A model generated the notes under the pieces. The model was not told the origin of the DNA. It saw nothing but the letters and a program-made list of their open reading frames with translations, and did no database searches. 64,000 bases of DNA from Chlamydoabsidia padenii (Eukaryota; Mucoromycota; Mucoromycetes; Mucorales; Cunninghamellaceae): the NCBI GenBank assembly GCA_025330725.1, contig JAIWND010000013.1, forward strand, positions 186,001-250,000. Reading direction: 5' to 3'. Position 1 is the stretch's first letter; the number at the start of each line of letters is the position of its first letter. Of this stretch, positions 34,910 through 47,146 are shown one piece after another. The translations under genes were made by a program, and so were the position numbers.

Positions 34910-36310
34910 ATGACGAAACCCCTTTATACTTTATCTTCCATCAAGCGGGAACCTTCTCCAGTCCCTGGGACTGATTACATGGATATCAATCCAGACGAAG
35001 TAGAAGCTGGCTCGATCCTCTTGTCGTTATCACAGCATACAAAACAAAATAAAGACACCAAAAGTACAACCACAACAAACACAATGTCTATTCGAAATCT
35101 ACTAGGTAAAAATAAAAGCATCTCTCTCCCTTCGTCTTTACTCACAGACCCTCTCTCTTTTTTATACAGGTGATAATGACGACGAACAACAAAACCCTGT
35201 GTCTGGCCCTACAATCAGAGATCAGGTATGAAAAAAAAAAAAAAGAAGCATGCTCTTGGTAACAATCGTATAACTAAAATTGTATTTATTATGTTATTGT
35301 AGTATCAAATGAATGGTAATAATAACAGGGGGATACGAATGTATGTACAAGCCAAACACTGATCCTGATTCTTTATTACAAATCGTAGCTCACCCTTATG
35401 TAACAACAAGATTATCTAAAGGTAAAAGGGGGAGGGGGAACAAAAAGGGGAATGGAATTAACTGATACTCTCAACCTTAAAGAAATGCATCGGTACCCTG
35501 AAACAACCAAAAAAAGTAAGCAAGGGAACATTTGACTCGACTGACACTAACTAACATGATGTATTTCTTTATTATAGAGCCGGCAGTAAGTGATATGTAT
35601 ATGGATGAAAGACCACACTACCACACGCATGTACCTTCTACTTTGACCACACCTTCTGCACAACAAAGACACTCAGAAAGGTAACATAACAATTGAATGC
35701 AGCCAAATAACATAATGTCTCATCCTTCTCATTTGATATTATATAGTAGTTTTGATTGGAAACAACGACATTATCCACAACAAGACCTGGCAAACTATAC
35801 ATCGACCAACCAAACTTACCCACAACAATCCTATCAGTCCATGGTAAGATATCATCTAATGTATTCTCTTTATTTTATATTTATCTATTATTACCATGAC
35901 AGAAGAAGGATCCTAAAATTCGACGTAATGCACTTCATGCTTACATCAGTTATATGACATATTCCGATCTGGCACGAATAAAATCCAATGCAAGTCATAC
36001 CCCTCTTCTTCTTTTTTTATTATCATCATCTTAACAACCTATTCTTTTGTAGAGGGCCTATCCCACACATTCTCACAGCACGCAACCACCTAAACAGCAA
36101 CCACAGCAGCAACAACAACAACAACAACATAATAGGCATCCACATCATTCATCTTCCACCCCACTATCGGATCGTCCTTCCACCATGCCACACCAATGGC
36201 CACTCACTGCCTACTTGACACATCCCGGTAACCCATCATCCGGCGATTATCATCAACATTATCAATATTATCATTCCGACTCCAAAAATATCCATGATAA
36301 GCACCGTTGA
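34910..36310 (+). CDS. Orphan Gln-rich protein with a frame conflict
   Basis: Exons that read well are 34910-35105, 35170-35225, 35303-35421, 35483-35515, 35578-35680, 35747-35843, 35903-35989 and 36053-36310. The protein starts MTKPLYTLSSIKREPSPVP (a SUMO-type IKRE site), has EVEAGSILLSLSQ, then CMYKPNTDPDSLLQ, KIRRNALHAYISYMTYSDLA and a His/Gln/Ser-rich tail. No family was recognised; a nuclear regulator is a guess. Exon 35170-35225 and the frame of CMYKPNTD do not connect. The frame closes (288 aa) if that exon is skipped and an acceptor at 35328 is used, or (315 aa) if the G5 run at 35328-35332 were G4. The last intron uses a GC donor (GCAAGT at 35990). Confidence 0.6.
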
Positions 36311-36625
36311 TCCACCATCTATTTGGTCCTTGTTGTATTAATGTAGACGATTTAAAATATCCCAAACCAACCAGCATATTTCATTCAAATTAGCTAGTAT
36401 AAATAATCATCTTCATATATAAATAAATATATAAATAAATAAACTTTATTGAATGTTAAGTAAAAAGGGTGTATGTAATGTGTTAACAAGTGTGCAAAAA
36501 AAAAAAAAAAAAAAGAAGGTGTATGTAATGTGTATGTGTATGTGTATAAAAGCTATGAATGCATATATAAAAGTAAAAGCTGGGGGGTGAGGAGTATCAT
36601 GTAAACGAGTGCGTTGGTGTTTGTT
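36311..36625. other. Convergent 3' spacer
   Basis: Tail-to-tail spacer with TAAATAAATA poly(A)-type signals (36417-36440), an A18 run near 36496 and TGTATG repeats. No gene seen. Confidence 0.5.
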
Positions 36626-39600
36626 TTACGCACGAGGATATTGGCAATAGCGGTCCTTGATACTAACAACCTATTTGAATAAAAACATAAATTCAGTATA
36701 TCATCACCACTTGTACTTTTTTTTTTTTTTGGTAATTACCTCTATGACCCCTTCAATGGATGTGTTGATCAAGTATTGATGGTCATAAACACCATGGACA
36801 ACATGACTTTCAAGGATCCGACCCTTGTAATGACGTTTCTTTGCATAATCCCAAATCAATTGACTTCGTTGCCATTCAAAATCAAAAGGCGGAGTACCCA
36901 CCAAATCCACCACAGCCTGTACTATATCGCCATCCTGGACACTTTCAATAATATCTTGACCACCACTAACAAGAGAAGAGGGGACCGGGTGGATTTCGCT
37001 AGTCAATTGTTTAGGGAAGGATTGGCACTTGTTGCGCTGGTTGCCGACAGAAATAATTGTTAGATTGCCTGGTTTATCTGCAATCATCGTCAACTTGGTG
37101 GTAGGAGATTTCACCTTTTCTTGTTGTCCATTGAATTCATAAGCTGGTAAGAAGAAAAAAAAAAAAGAAGGGTTAGTCTATAATAAACATGAGAGGAGGG
37201 GGAGACAACTTACCGATAGTGAAAGGTCCATCACCTGATAAACTATATTCCAGTTGATCACCGACACATACTTCACTGCAAGCATCCAGAGGAGTAATCG
37301 TAGCAATTCCCAAAGCATCAATCACCATTTCCGTATTAGGTTGGCCACCCACATCGGCAATGCATCCATTGGCATCTTGTATACGGACCAATTCCAAATG
37401 ATACTTTCCAGAGATTTCCAATTCACCAGGCAAGTTCAGGGAGAATCGAGAAGATTCAATATTGTCCAACACGATGAATTTTTGACTATCCTGTTGTCTG
37501 ATACGAACAGATACGGTAAAAGGTGCTTGTCCAGTCGTTTCCACCCAGATAGGATCTTCGGTAGGTGTCAAAGGTTCACCAACACACATCATACGAGGCG
37601 ATGCTAGAGTCGAGGGTTTACCGGCAAACCGTACCGAAGGAGATGCATGTACAGTTTGTTCCAGTTGAAGTACAGGTGATGGTGTAAATGGTTGTTGGTA
37701 GCGTTGATCAGATAGCTTGTTGAATGTGTATGTGTATCTGCCTGGTGAGTCTGTTCGAAGAGCAATGCGTGTTTTGCTGAGACCCGTCGTCATTTCGTGA
37801 GGATCCAACTTGACACCATAGTCCCGTCGACCAAAGACACTAGAAGAGACCTCCATACTTCGTCGGTGTGTTTCATACGCACATGTAAATGGACCAAGGC
37901 CAGTAAACTTTATATCAAGCGCATCATCCACGTTCTGGCACACTGCAGGTCGTTCGTATATGTTGTCCGAGAGCATCATAGCTTGATCGTCAGATATTGT
38001 CACCGTAGGTCGTTCCATCCATTGGACAGTATAGTCAGGTCGTAAAGCATCACCTTTACAAATAGAATCAACCACCTTGATTACTTCATAACGGCCCACC
38101 TTGTTGACTGTGAGTTGAGGGTTTGGATCCACAAATCGCTTGGTTTGGATGTCTTCTTTCTTGTCATGGACATGTCGGTATGTCACTTGCCAAGGTCCTT
38201 CACCGGTCAGGCGTAAAGGTAGTTGTGTTTCTTCACCTTCGGCAATATATACGGTCTTGTCTTTGTTATCATCAGTGTAGAAGAAGGCCATGGGTCGATC
38301 GCGTCGGACATCAATAACGACATCGCGCGAATCCAGGTCCTTTGAGCATCCATTGGCATCCACAATCTGGAAAAAAATAAAAATAAAAGCATCGTCAGAA
38401 TTCAATTCGGTAATTTGTTCTAATCTGAATTTCATACCTTGGCCAAAGAAGCAATATGTCGACCTGCTACGTCAAATGGAGGCAAACTGATTTCATGTCG
38501 ATTTCCGGATACTACATTGGAGAACACTTGTTTGTCATATATCCACACCAAAGTAAATGGAGCAGTACCAATCAGTTTCACAGGTAGTGTCATTTCGTCA
38601 CCAAGGCATGTTCGCTTGGGGCTGACTTTTTCTTCAAAATGAGCGTCAGGCTGAGGATGGACAACTTGCTTGATGGATGCAATCTTTGGATCTTTGTTGT
38701 AATGGTTGTCGGTTAATGTATTGAATTCATACACATATTCACTATATTAAAACAAAACAATAAAGACAAAGATGAATGTTAAATGATTTACCCCTACTAA
38801 AGATCCATTTTTTTTTTCTTACCCGCTAGATGATGGCAAATAATTAAAGATATGACGAGACCGATCGGTTGATATTTGTCGTTCCACAGCTTGATTATGA
38901 CGACCGGTTTGCTTGATCACCGAGTATTTCAAGGTGTAAGGAGGACTACCTTGGAATTCGGCCACAAAGCGCATACCAATTTCACTACCACTGGAGCATT
39001 CGGATGGAATTGGAGTTGATTGTAATTGGACAGAAGGCAAAGGAGGTTGTACCACTTGACATGTTGAAGGATAAAGCACTTCGCCTGCGCAGAATTGATC
39101 ACCAACAGATACCAGTCTATAATCACCAGGAGCCTTCACCGTAAGTAGAGAAGATCCATTGTCCTTGATCGTCACCTTTTTTCGATCGACCACATCACCA
39201 CTTTCACTAGTATATTCATAAGTAACAGAGTAAGGACCCGATCCCTTCAATTGTACAGGAGCACCAACCGAGTCTTCACCAATAAGTAACTTTACAGGAT
39301 TCTTGGCATCACATACAAATTGGATAGAAGGAGGACCATGGACCTTGAAGACTTGTTTGGATGTTTCCGAGAGATCGACCACGTTACCAGCACCATCGAC
39401 CACACGATCAAGTTGGAATTCGTAATCTTGTACCAGATCAAATGTCAGGTTGAGTTGGATAGAGTGAATTTTTCGAGAAGCCCAGTCATAGTTGGCATGT
39501 TGAGAAGGTATGAAGAAGGCATTATCGGCATCTTGTAAGCCGGAAGCAAATCGAGTCAATGGCGAATCAAACGATGGATCGGTTGGTTGTATATGATCCA

Positions 39601-40761
39601 GTTTCAACGCCTTTTTCACTCCACCCGTACGACGAGTATATTCGACCTTGAGAGGAGGCACACCAGTAACATACAATTGCATCGAATCCTTGTCGTTTCG
39701 GCAATAATCAGTGACACCAGAGGATTGAAGACGAGCTGATGGACAAGTGAAGACAAAAGCCTGTCGTGAATAGAGACGTACATGGGAGCCATCCTTGCTA
39801 GTGATACTGTTTAATGTGTATACGCCTGGTTTGTTGACTTTGAGATAGTAGTATTCGAGCCCATGTTTGCCTTGACCGATTTCTGTTGCACGTTGAATAT
39901 TGTTTTCAGAATAATTCAGTATGTTGGTAGATTGTGAGTCAAAGTCGTAGCGCGATACAGATACTTTGGTTGGAGTGGTGTTGTTCAATACAATAGGAAG
40001 ATAAATGTCGCTTTTGCCGATTTCGTTCGATTTTAAGCAATAGTATTCATCGTTAGGATTCAATTTTGCAGTTCTACAAGGAAAACAAGATGTATGATGA
40101 GTTTTCATTTGATGGTTCATAGTAAACTTACCCATATGGTAAAATATGTAGAGTATGTTTCCCCAAAATATGCGATGGATCAAAGATAACATCTTTGACG
40201 TCAACGAATTTGGCTCGTGATACACTGATTTGTTTGCCCAATTTTTCACCTACAAATAAAGACATATCATGAGTGAGTGGGGAAGGAAGGAAGGGGTTGA
40301 CTTGACGACTTACCCAAGAAGAGTTTGATAATACCACCGCCAAATAAAAACTAAAGTAGTAAAGGAATATTACAAAAGTGTTAGTATCACCTATATCTTG
40401 ATTTATTTTATACCATTACCTGTGGACCAACAAAGATCAGAACGTCCATAGTCATGAGTAGTGTAAATAGAAAGATGGATTTGAAGGAAGAGAATTGAAG
40501 CCAAGGGATTCGAAGAATATACAAGACGAAAATAAAAAGACCGTCCGCCATCCACCACTTGAAGCAGATACCATCGTATTGTTCAGGATAAGCTGCTGTA
40601 AGTGCCTGAAAACCATGGAATATCTTGATCATTTGTAATAATCCAAAGATTGCAGTGACCATCAATCGTTGAAGTGGGAAATCCATGACGGAAGGGGGGA
40701 TTAATGCACGTTGTTGTGCGAGTGATGCCGGCCCTACAGTTTGCCGCTGTGTTTGAGGCAT
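36626..40761 (-). CDS. POM152: Nucleoporin POM152
   Basis: Transmembrane ring protein of the nuclear pore, 1217 aa (yeast 1337). Exons 40761-40420, 40350-40314, 40249-40132, 40073-38823, 38741-38438, 38366-37214, 37143-36740 and 36670-36626. The N-terminus (about 1-125) has three hydrophobic segments (LMVTAIFGLLQMIKIFHGF, FIFVLYILRIPWL, IFLFTLLMTMDVLIFVG). The rest is a series of Ig-like luminal repeats, each with a motif of the type G-x-x-P-[FY]-x-[LV]-x-[YW] (SGPYSVTYEY, GSPPYTLKYS, GTAPFTLVWIY, GEGPWQVTYR, GTPPFDFEWQR) and Cys-containing linkers such as DANGC. This pattern is specific to POM152. The MPQTQR start is the first ATG after a T-rich leader. Confidence 0.92.
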
Positions 40762-40911
40762 CGAGTAAGGTTGCGTTGTAGGGTTAAAAAAGAAGTGCTG
40801 TTCAACAGCAAAATAGGTAAAAAAAAAAAAAGAGAAAGAAAAAAAAAAAGTGGAAGAGACGCAAAACAATGTTTCCCCAAAATTGCGCGTTATTTGATAC
40901 TGGTAAAACTT

Positions 40912-40922
40912 TTCAAATCCCG
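40912..40922 (-). promoter_or_regulatory. CGG-NN-TTTGAA element
   Basis: TTCAAATCCCG, 151 bases upstream of the POM152 ATG, in the 319-base spacer to eL14, which otherwise holds nothing gene-like. Confidence 0.5.
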
Positions 40923-41080
40923 ATATCCCAGACCAAACTGTCAAACCAAACCCACCATATCATACCATAACCAACCCAAGGTCCTGTTCTTTTAATATAA
41001 GAGTCTGTTTATTGTAACAACAATGACAAGTTGATTAAAATACAACACATAAACTAAGTAAAATAGGATATTATACTACT

Positions 41081-41898
41081 TTAAGCAGCTTGCTTCTTGG
41101 CTTGAGCAATGGCAGATCCGAGAGCGAAGCGACGCTATAATTAAAATTAAAATAAAAAGAGGGTAAGTGAGTTGATCCAGGGCAAAAGACATGATGTAGA
41201 CTTACTTGGCTCTTCAACTTTTGGACCTTGAAGCGATCAAAGTCAGACAAAGAGGCACGAGTCTTGCGGGTAGCAATCTTTTGAGCCCAGGCGGTCTTTT
41301 CCCAGTTGGCAATAACATCAGACTTGGCCAAGTACTTTTTGACGACCTTTTCACCAGCACCACGAGGAAGATCCTTGACGACCAAAGGAGTCAAAGTCAA
41401 GTGGTTGTAGGAGAAAGCTTGACGAGCAACACCGGTGGTAGGACCATCGATGAGAGCCTACATTTTTTTAAAACAAAGATGGTTGTCAGTTGTTGTTTCT
41501 TCAATAATACCATGTCATTTATTGGTACTTACGCGGTTGTGGTCAACGATTTCGATAACGACAGCCAATTTACCGGCGTCAGGACCGGAGTTGAGGAGAA
41601 CAATACGACCAACTTGGACTTCACGTTTAAAAGCGCCTTGCTAAATTAATATACATTAATATAAAAAAAGATGTACGATTAGTTCAAGTTACATGTTCCT
41701 GCTTCGTTACCCCATGTTGTCCATTCGCACAGTAAAAAGATTCGTTCACTGTCCCATCATGGAAATGACTAACCCACACCAACCCATCCATCCATCCATT
41801 CAAATCCATCCATTCATTCGATGTTATCCGTTCATCCAATGTTGTTGAGTAGATGTCACATGTGTCCCGTTTTCTTCATTTGAAATTCTTACCACCAT
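41081..41898 (-). CDS. 60S ribosomal protein eL14
   Basis: Large-subunit ribosomal protein of 139 aa in exons 41898-41893, 41640-41533, 41457-41206 and 41134-41081. Reading [20 protein letters not shown], then [40 protein letters not shown] and [18 protein letters not shown] identifies eL14. The first coding exon is six bases (Met-Val) and is followed by a 252-base intron containing CATC/GGAT tetranucleotide repeats. Strong codon bias. Its promoter element is at 41989. Confidence 0.95.
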
Positions 41899-42253
41899 GG
41901 TTGATATAGATAAGAGTCAAAGAAAGAGAAGGAAATCCAATCCAATGTGGTTCTTCCAGATGAAGTCAATTTCAAACCCAGGAAATAATTTAAACGCCGT
42001 CCTGTGGAATTGCGGGATAGAGCCCCTGAAACAAGAAACATACAACCATGCATTACAGTTTATTTGATATATAATCAAATTAAAAGATTTTCTTTATTAA
42101 TGACATTTAAAAGGGAAGCACAAAGTAATATAAAAAAAAAAAAGAAGTGTGGGTGTGTGTCAAATTAAGATGCAATAAAAAAAGGGAGGCAGACTTGAAT
42201 ATGTAGATGAGTGTATAATAAATGATGGTAGTAAATGACAAGGAGGAAGATTT
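41899..42253. other. Upstream region of eL14 / 3' side of chitin synthase
   Basis: Contains TTTAAACGCCG at 41989-41999, 91 bases from the eL14 ATG, and A-rich 3' UTR sequence of the chitin synthase. No gene seen. Confidence 0.5.
41989..41999 (-). promoter_or_regulatory. CGG-NN-TTTAAA element
   Basis: TTTAAACGCCG, 91 bases upstream of the eL14 ATG. Confidence 0.5.
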
Positions 42254-45200
42254 TCAGCCAGTAAAAATCTTGAGAAACAAATAGAAGCATGAGCCAACAA
42301 AACGAATGGCGGCCAAACCAGCAACACTCCATAAAAGGGCACCCTATTAAACAAGTAAGAAAAAGAAGAAGAAAGTCAGTTACCATTTCCCCCAATCAGT
42401 GTTCTTTCTTACCATGTAATAATCAGCACGTGAGTTTTTCAGATTTGCCCCCCAAAGATCAGACGTGTTTGTAATAGTCACCACCAGTACCATATTAGAG
42501 AAAATCCAGCCAAGCACCAAACGTGTCCGGAAAGCCTTGTAGTAATCTTCTTGTTTCGTCTTGGCATCCCGATGTTGTTCTTCGGCCACCACGACTTTTT
42601 TCAAATCCAGCAAGGCCTCTTCGTATTGTTCGTTCAAATCCTTTTGTTCGGTAGGTGCTTCGACTTCCACCGTATGCGATCCGTCCTTATCCTTTTGCGT
42701 CTTGACCACACCAAGATCGGTTGCCACACCATTATCCCCCTTTGTACCCCACGAGACATCATGGGTATTGCAAAAGGCGTAAATGTTCAGGACATTGACA
42801 AAACTGGCTGACATGAGGACGTATTGGATGAGACTAGTAAACATGTGCCAGGGATCCAAAAACAAGACACTGGAGACAAAGTACATGACATAGGTGGAGC
42901 ATACCGATACGAGAATGTTGCGGAAGGTCGATTGTTTGAGGAGGGTGAGGAAGGTGCCTTCAGCATCGTGCCATTGTGTTATTACCGTGGTGATACTGAC
43001 ATATGTAATCCATCCAGTACAAAAGAGTAACTATGTATGACAATATATATATAAAATAAAATAAAGGTGAATATGAGTCATGCATACCATTGTTATTGTA
43101 TGTTGTCACTTACATAGGCCATGATGATACTAAGACACACCATGATGATAGTATAGGCTGTTTTGAATCCTTGAGGTCTGTTCCCTAAAGCAAGCACCTT
43201 GTTTTCAAAATAAAATAAAAAAGACTAATTAGATAACAGTAGACAAGAATAGAGAGAGAGAGAGAGAAAGAGTACTTACAAATTGGACCACCAATAAAAA
43301 GATATAGATATAATTGAGGATAATATGAATGATTTGGGCGACGGTGTCAGAGAAGGGCTTTTTAGTTAATCCTGGATCATAAATGGCGGTACTCATGATG
43401 TAGAAGACAAGGTAATAATTTCCCTACAATATAAAAAGGTTAATTAGTATCAATTAAATAAAGTGTCCTGTTCCAACTTACCAAGGCAAACCAAGAGAAA
43501 AACAAGTTGACCAGTTGATACAAATCTTCAACCATAAATAAGAGTTTGCGCAAGATAAAGTGATCACTTGACCACACCTTTTTCCAATGAACCATTGAGT
43601 ATATTCCAGCAAAGAAGGAGCCATTGAGCCAGCGTCGTCGTTGGGAAATGAATTCGGGGACCTGAAGAAAGAGAAGGAAGGAGGAGTTGGTTTTTTTTTT
43701 TTTTTTTTTTTTTTTGGTTTGTTTCATCATGGTTTTTGAAATGCCGACATTGTAAACGCCGCCTGCATAAATTATGGAAACTTACATTATCAGGTACATC
43801 GGTTTCACCATAGGCTCCAGATACATAATGAAGGACCCAAGAAGCATCTTTTTTGGCCACTAGTTCATAACACAAGATACGGTCTTCGGCAAGGTACATG
43901 TTGGCTTCAAAGATACCGGCATCGCCGCCACCACCGTGTAACACTTCACCCAAAAAGTACTTTTCCAATGGACCCTATCACCAAAGAAAGAAAAAAGAAA
44001 GAAAAAAGAAAAAAAAAAAAAAAGTTAGTTATGCATACATATAATATACACACTATGACTTACATGACCATTGATATCGTTTTGGAGTGCTTCATATCGA
44101 TAAGCGGAGAAAGCACCTGGTAAAACGGAGATATAACCAAAGACAGATTCTAAAGGCTTGTCCAAGATATTTGACATCTATAATAACCCAAGATTAGTAT
44201 ATCAAAAAAAAACACTTCTATCACTTTTTACCTTGTATTCAAAATTTTGTGCAGCCACCAATGGATTTAAAAGATAAGCACCAGCGGGACCCGTCATAGC
44301 TCTAATTTCACCACATGCACCTGCAATGTTCTTGTGTCTGTCAAATGATTTCCATAAATGGTAGATAGAAGTATGGCCAGGTTTCGTTCCGACATCCAAA
44401 AGCACACACACGTTGGGTCTTATGCAGGGTCCAAATGCTTGGAAGAACCATCGATGTGAGTTGATTTTCTTTTGATTCTTTTCCTTGAGACAAAACAAGA
44501 CTTGGCATGGCACCATACCTCGGTCAGCACCCCTAATGTTCATGTCTGGATCTATCGAGATTTGTGTCGTGTGCTATCACAATAGAGAATGAGTGAGCAT
44601 TCACATTACCTCCTTTTTTTCTTCTTCTACCTACTTCATAAATGTGAGCGGTGACAGGTTTATCACCCACGATGTTTTTGGCAAGACCTATCCAATAAAA
44701 ATAAGCATCTTGTCCCATCCCTCCTTTTTTTTTTTTCCTTCCTTGTCTCTTACCATCTTGATATACCCCTAATGCAGCCAAAAGAGATAATGTGCGTGGA
44801 TGAATCTTGCTTCGACCATCAGAGACAATACAAACCACCACCTTTTCCCAGCCTCCTTTCCCCCATGTTTTCGATTTATCGCGAGAGCAAAGATGGGCAA
44901 TGTTTTTCATGACACCGTTCATAGTTCGTGCAAATAACACTTCGTCTTCCTAAAGGGAGAGAGAAAACAAAGGAAGGGGTTAGTCATCCACCTACCATTT
45001 ATCATCCTACTTACATTATACATGGTGAGGACAATAAATAGTTCTGTCGTCCGATTCATCAACTGTTGCCTGAGTTGGTAGTTTTCGGCCACGAATTTGG
45101 AAGGATCGCAAGTAGCCGCCGTATATCGCATATGGGTGAATTCATGGGCATCCCGACGCGGTACTCCTTGCAAGTATTTGGTAGGCACAGGATTATCAAG

Positions 45201-45629
45201 CACCAAGTTCCCGCCTGTCAGTTTGACTTTTCGAATCGTCTTGTATCGTCTTGCTTGTCTTCGTGGAGCTTCACCCACTTGAGGCGCACCCACCTGAGGC
45301 GCGCCAGTCATGTATCCGCCACCGACATTACCACCCCCAGGAGAAGTAACACCAAAACCACCATGAGGAGTACCAAAACCAGGAGTTCCCATACCACCAT
45401 TGCTTACCACAGTGGAGTCACTATTGAATTGTATATGGTTGGGTCGATGCATTCCGCCTGGACTTGTCAATAAGGGCTGATTCATTCTGTCGTTTCCCAT
45501 AGATTCATGATGATAACCGGAATCATAAGTTTGTAATGGATGATCATTAAATCTTGTTACTGGAGGAGGTTGATGTGGAGGAGAATTCCCATATTGATCG
45601 TGATGGTACTGATGATCACGGTATGACAT
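42254..45629 (-). CDS. Chitin synthase (class I/II type)
   Basis: Processive membrane GT2 enzyme that polymerises UDP-GlcNAc into chitin; 874 aa in eleven exons: 45629-45015, 44949-44754, 44687-44635, 44573-44232, 44177-44064, 43974-43786, 43661-43482, 43423-43280, 43197-43114, 43030-42413 and 42343-42254. A Gly/Pro/His-rich N-terminus is followed by [30 protein letters not shown] and the catalytic core: [51 protein letters not shown], the product-site QRRRW in [19 protein letters not shown] and VSWGTKGDN near the C-terminus. At least six TM segments follow QRRRW. No myosin or cytochrome-b5 domain is present, which excludes classes V/VII and IV-like forms. Confidence 0.94.
43736..43746 (-). 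promoter_or_regulatory. Intronic CGG-NN-TTTGAA-type element
   Basis: TTGAAATGCCG inside intron 6 of the chitin synthase, just upstream (in gene sense) of a T-rich acceptor region. Confidence 0.35.
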
Positions 45630-46306
45630 TGTTCCTGATCTATGTAAGAAGAAGATATAAACAAAAACAAAAAAAGTTAAATCATGTTTATCATTTTAAT
45701 ATTGATCATACCATACCTTCTTTTTGTTGATAAAGATAAAGATAAAAAGAATAAAAAGAGTGTTTTAACAATGGACAAAAAAAAAAAAAGAGTGAAAGAA
45801 AAGCGGGATAAGCTTTTTGATTTAAATTTACTGATTTTATGTTACACCGCCCGCCATTCCAATAAAGATTTCTGATTGGTCAGATTTCAAGGGCCTACGA
45901 AAAGTCGATCTGTCCGCTGAGTACAGTTGTGAGTACAAAGGAAATGGGCTACAGAAGCCTATTGACTTTATTAGGTAAATTTGCTTGATTGCCAGAGTTA
46001 TAAATATCAAAAGTAATGGGAGGTATGTAAGAAGGGCCAAGCATTTAAATGATTTGTATCACTTTTTTCTTTTCTTTTCCTTCAATCCCCTTTTGATTTC
46101 CTATTATGACTAGATTGCCACCAAACACCTCTTGTATCCAACGCACGCCCATTAAAACACCATGTATGACCAATAGACATAAAAAGCAGTAAGTTTATTT
46201 ATTTATTTATTCATTTAAAAACATCATCATTCAACCAACCAACACCCCTCCTACAATAATATATATATATATATATATATTGGTAACTACTACATTAATA
46301 CCAGGA
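45630..46306. other. Intergenic, possible small transcript
   Basis: Upstream region of the chitin synthase. A pyrimidine-rich stretch (about 46060-46105) precedes an ATG at about 46106 that opens a 28-codon frame (MTRLPPNTSCIQRTPIKTPC...) ending at a GTAAGT-type donor. It resembles a gene start, but no convincing continuation is seen. An (AT)n tract lies at 46257-46280. Confidence 0.3.
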
Positions 46307-47065
46307 TTACAACTTGTAAGGACCATAAGAGGATTTATTGAGTTTCCCAGCAGCAGCATCATCGACAAACCAATGGACTTTGCCAGCATCAGGTCGCACA
46401 CGTTGACAAGGCAATTCCAATTCAGGCTGTTCAATGATCTTTTGCACCATTTCCTGTTTCCCTTCACCAGCAGTAACAAACACCACTGACTTTGCATGAT
46501 TCACCACGGGCAAGGTTAAAGTGATACGTTCGGGGGGAGGCTTGGGTGAGTCGTTGATAGGTGCCACCCACAAGGTAGTTTCGTCGAGCAAAGGATGACC
46601 AGGGAATAAAGAGCAGCAATGACCATCGGGACCCATACCAAGAAGTACAAGATCAAATCGGGGCAAGCCTTCTCCACCAAAGTAAGCCTTGAGTTGTTGT
46701 TCATAGTCGTTGGCAGCTTGCTTGGTTTGTTTGTTGGTGGCATAAGTAGGATGGATGGCGTGAATGTGGTCGGCAGGGATGGGTACGAAATCCAACAGCG
46801 TCTTTTTGACTTCCTTGTAGTTCGAGTCATCATGGTCGTGAGCTACACATCGTTCATCTGCCCAAAAGATGTGCCATTTGCTGAAATCCACCTTGTTGTT
46901 GTGCACGAGGTCTTTTGATAATAACTTTGGTAAGGATCCACCAGAGATGGCAACTGAAAAGGCACCATGGGATTCAATAGCTTCGCGGGATGCATTTTCC
47001 ACAAACGTGTTTAATCCACTAGAGAGATCGTTGGTTGAAGGGAATGAATATACTGTTGGAGACAT
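46307..47065 (-). CDS. 6-phosphogluconolactonase
   Basis: Cytosolic enzyme of the oxidative pentose phosphate pathway that hydrolyses 6-phosphogluconolactone; 252 aa in a single exon, the only intronless gene here. It shows AISGGSLPKLLSKDL (phosphate-binding), WHIFWADERCVAHDHDDSNY, HPTYATNKQTKQAANDYE, FDLVLLGMGPDGHCCSLFPG and VFVTAGEGKQEM, the conserved blocks of the SOL3/SOL4/DevB family. The start chosen (MSPTVYSFPST) matches the usual family length; an upstream in-frame ATG would add about 50 Ser/Phe-rich residues overlapping the promoter element. Confidence 0.94.
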   Translation of the reverse strand: MSPTVYSFPSTNDLSSGLNTFVENASREAIESHGAFSVAISGGSLPKLLSKDLVHNNKVDFSKWHIFWADERCVAHDHDDSNYKEVKKTLLDFVPIPADHIHAIHPTYATNKQTKQAANDYEQQLKAYFGGEGLPRFDLVLLGMGPDGHCCSLFPGHPLLDETTLWVAPINDSPKPPPERITLTLPVVNHAKSVVFVTAGEGKQEMVQKIIEQPELELPCQRVRPDAGKVHWFVDDAAAGKLNKSSYGPYKL

Positions 47066-47135
47066 GATTAAAATGACGGAAGAGAAGCGAAAAAGCGAAA
47101 AGCAAAAAAACTGAACTAAATTTTTCGTGAGATTT

Positions 47136-47146
47136 CGGGATTTAAA
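47136..47146 (+). promoter_or_regulatory. CGG-NN-TTTAAA element
   Basis: CGGGATTTAAA, 71 bases upstream of the 6-phosphogluconolactonase ATG. Confidence 0.55.

Noticed and set aside
36099..36131. CAA/CAG and CAT-rich repeats as a possible CRISPR or satellite
   Set aside because: They are in-frame Gln/His codons of the orphan protein with no spacer structure; the genome is fungal.
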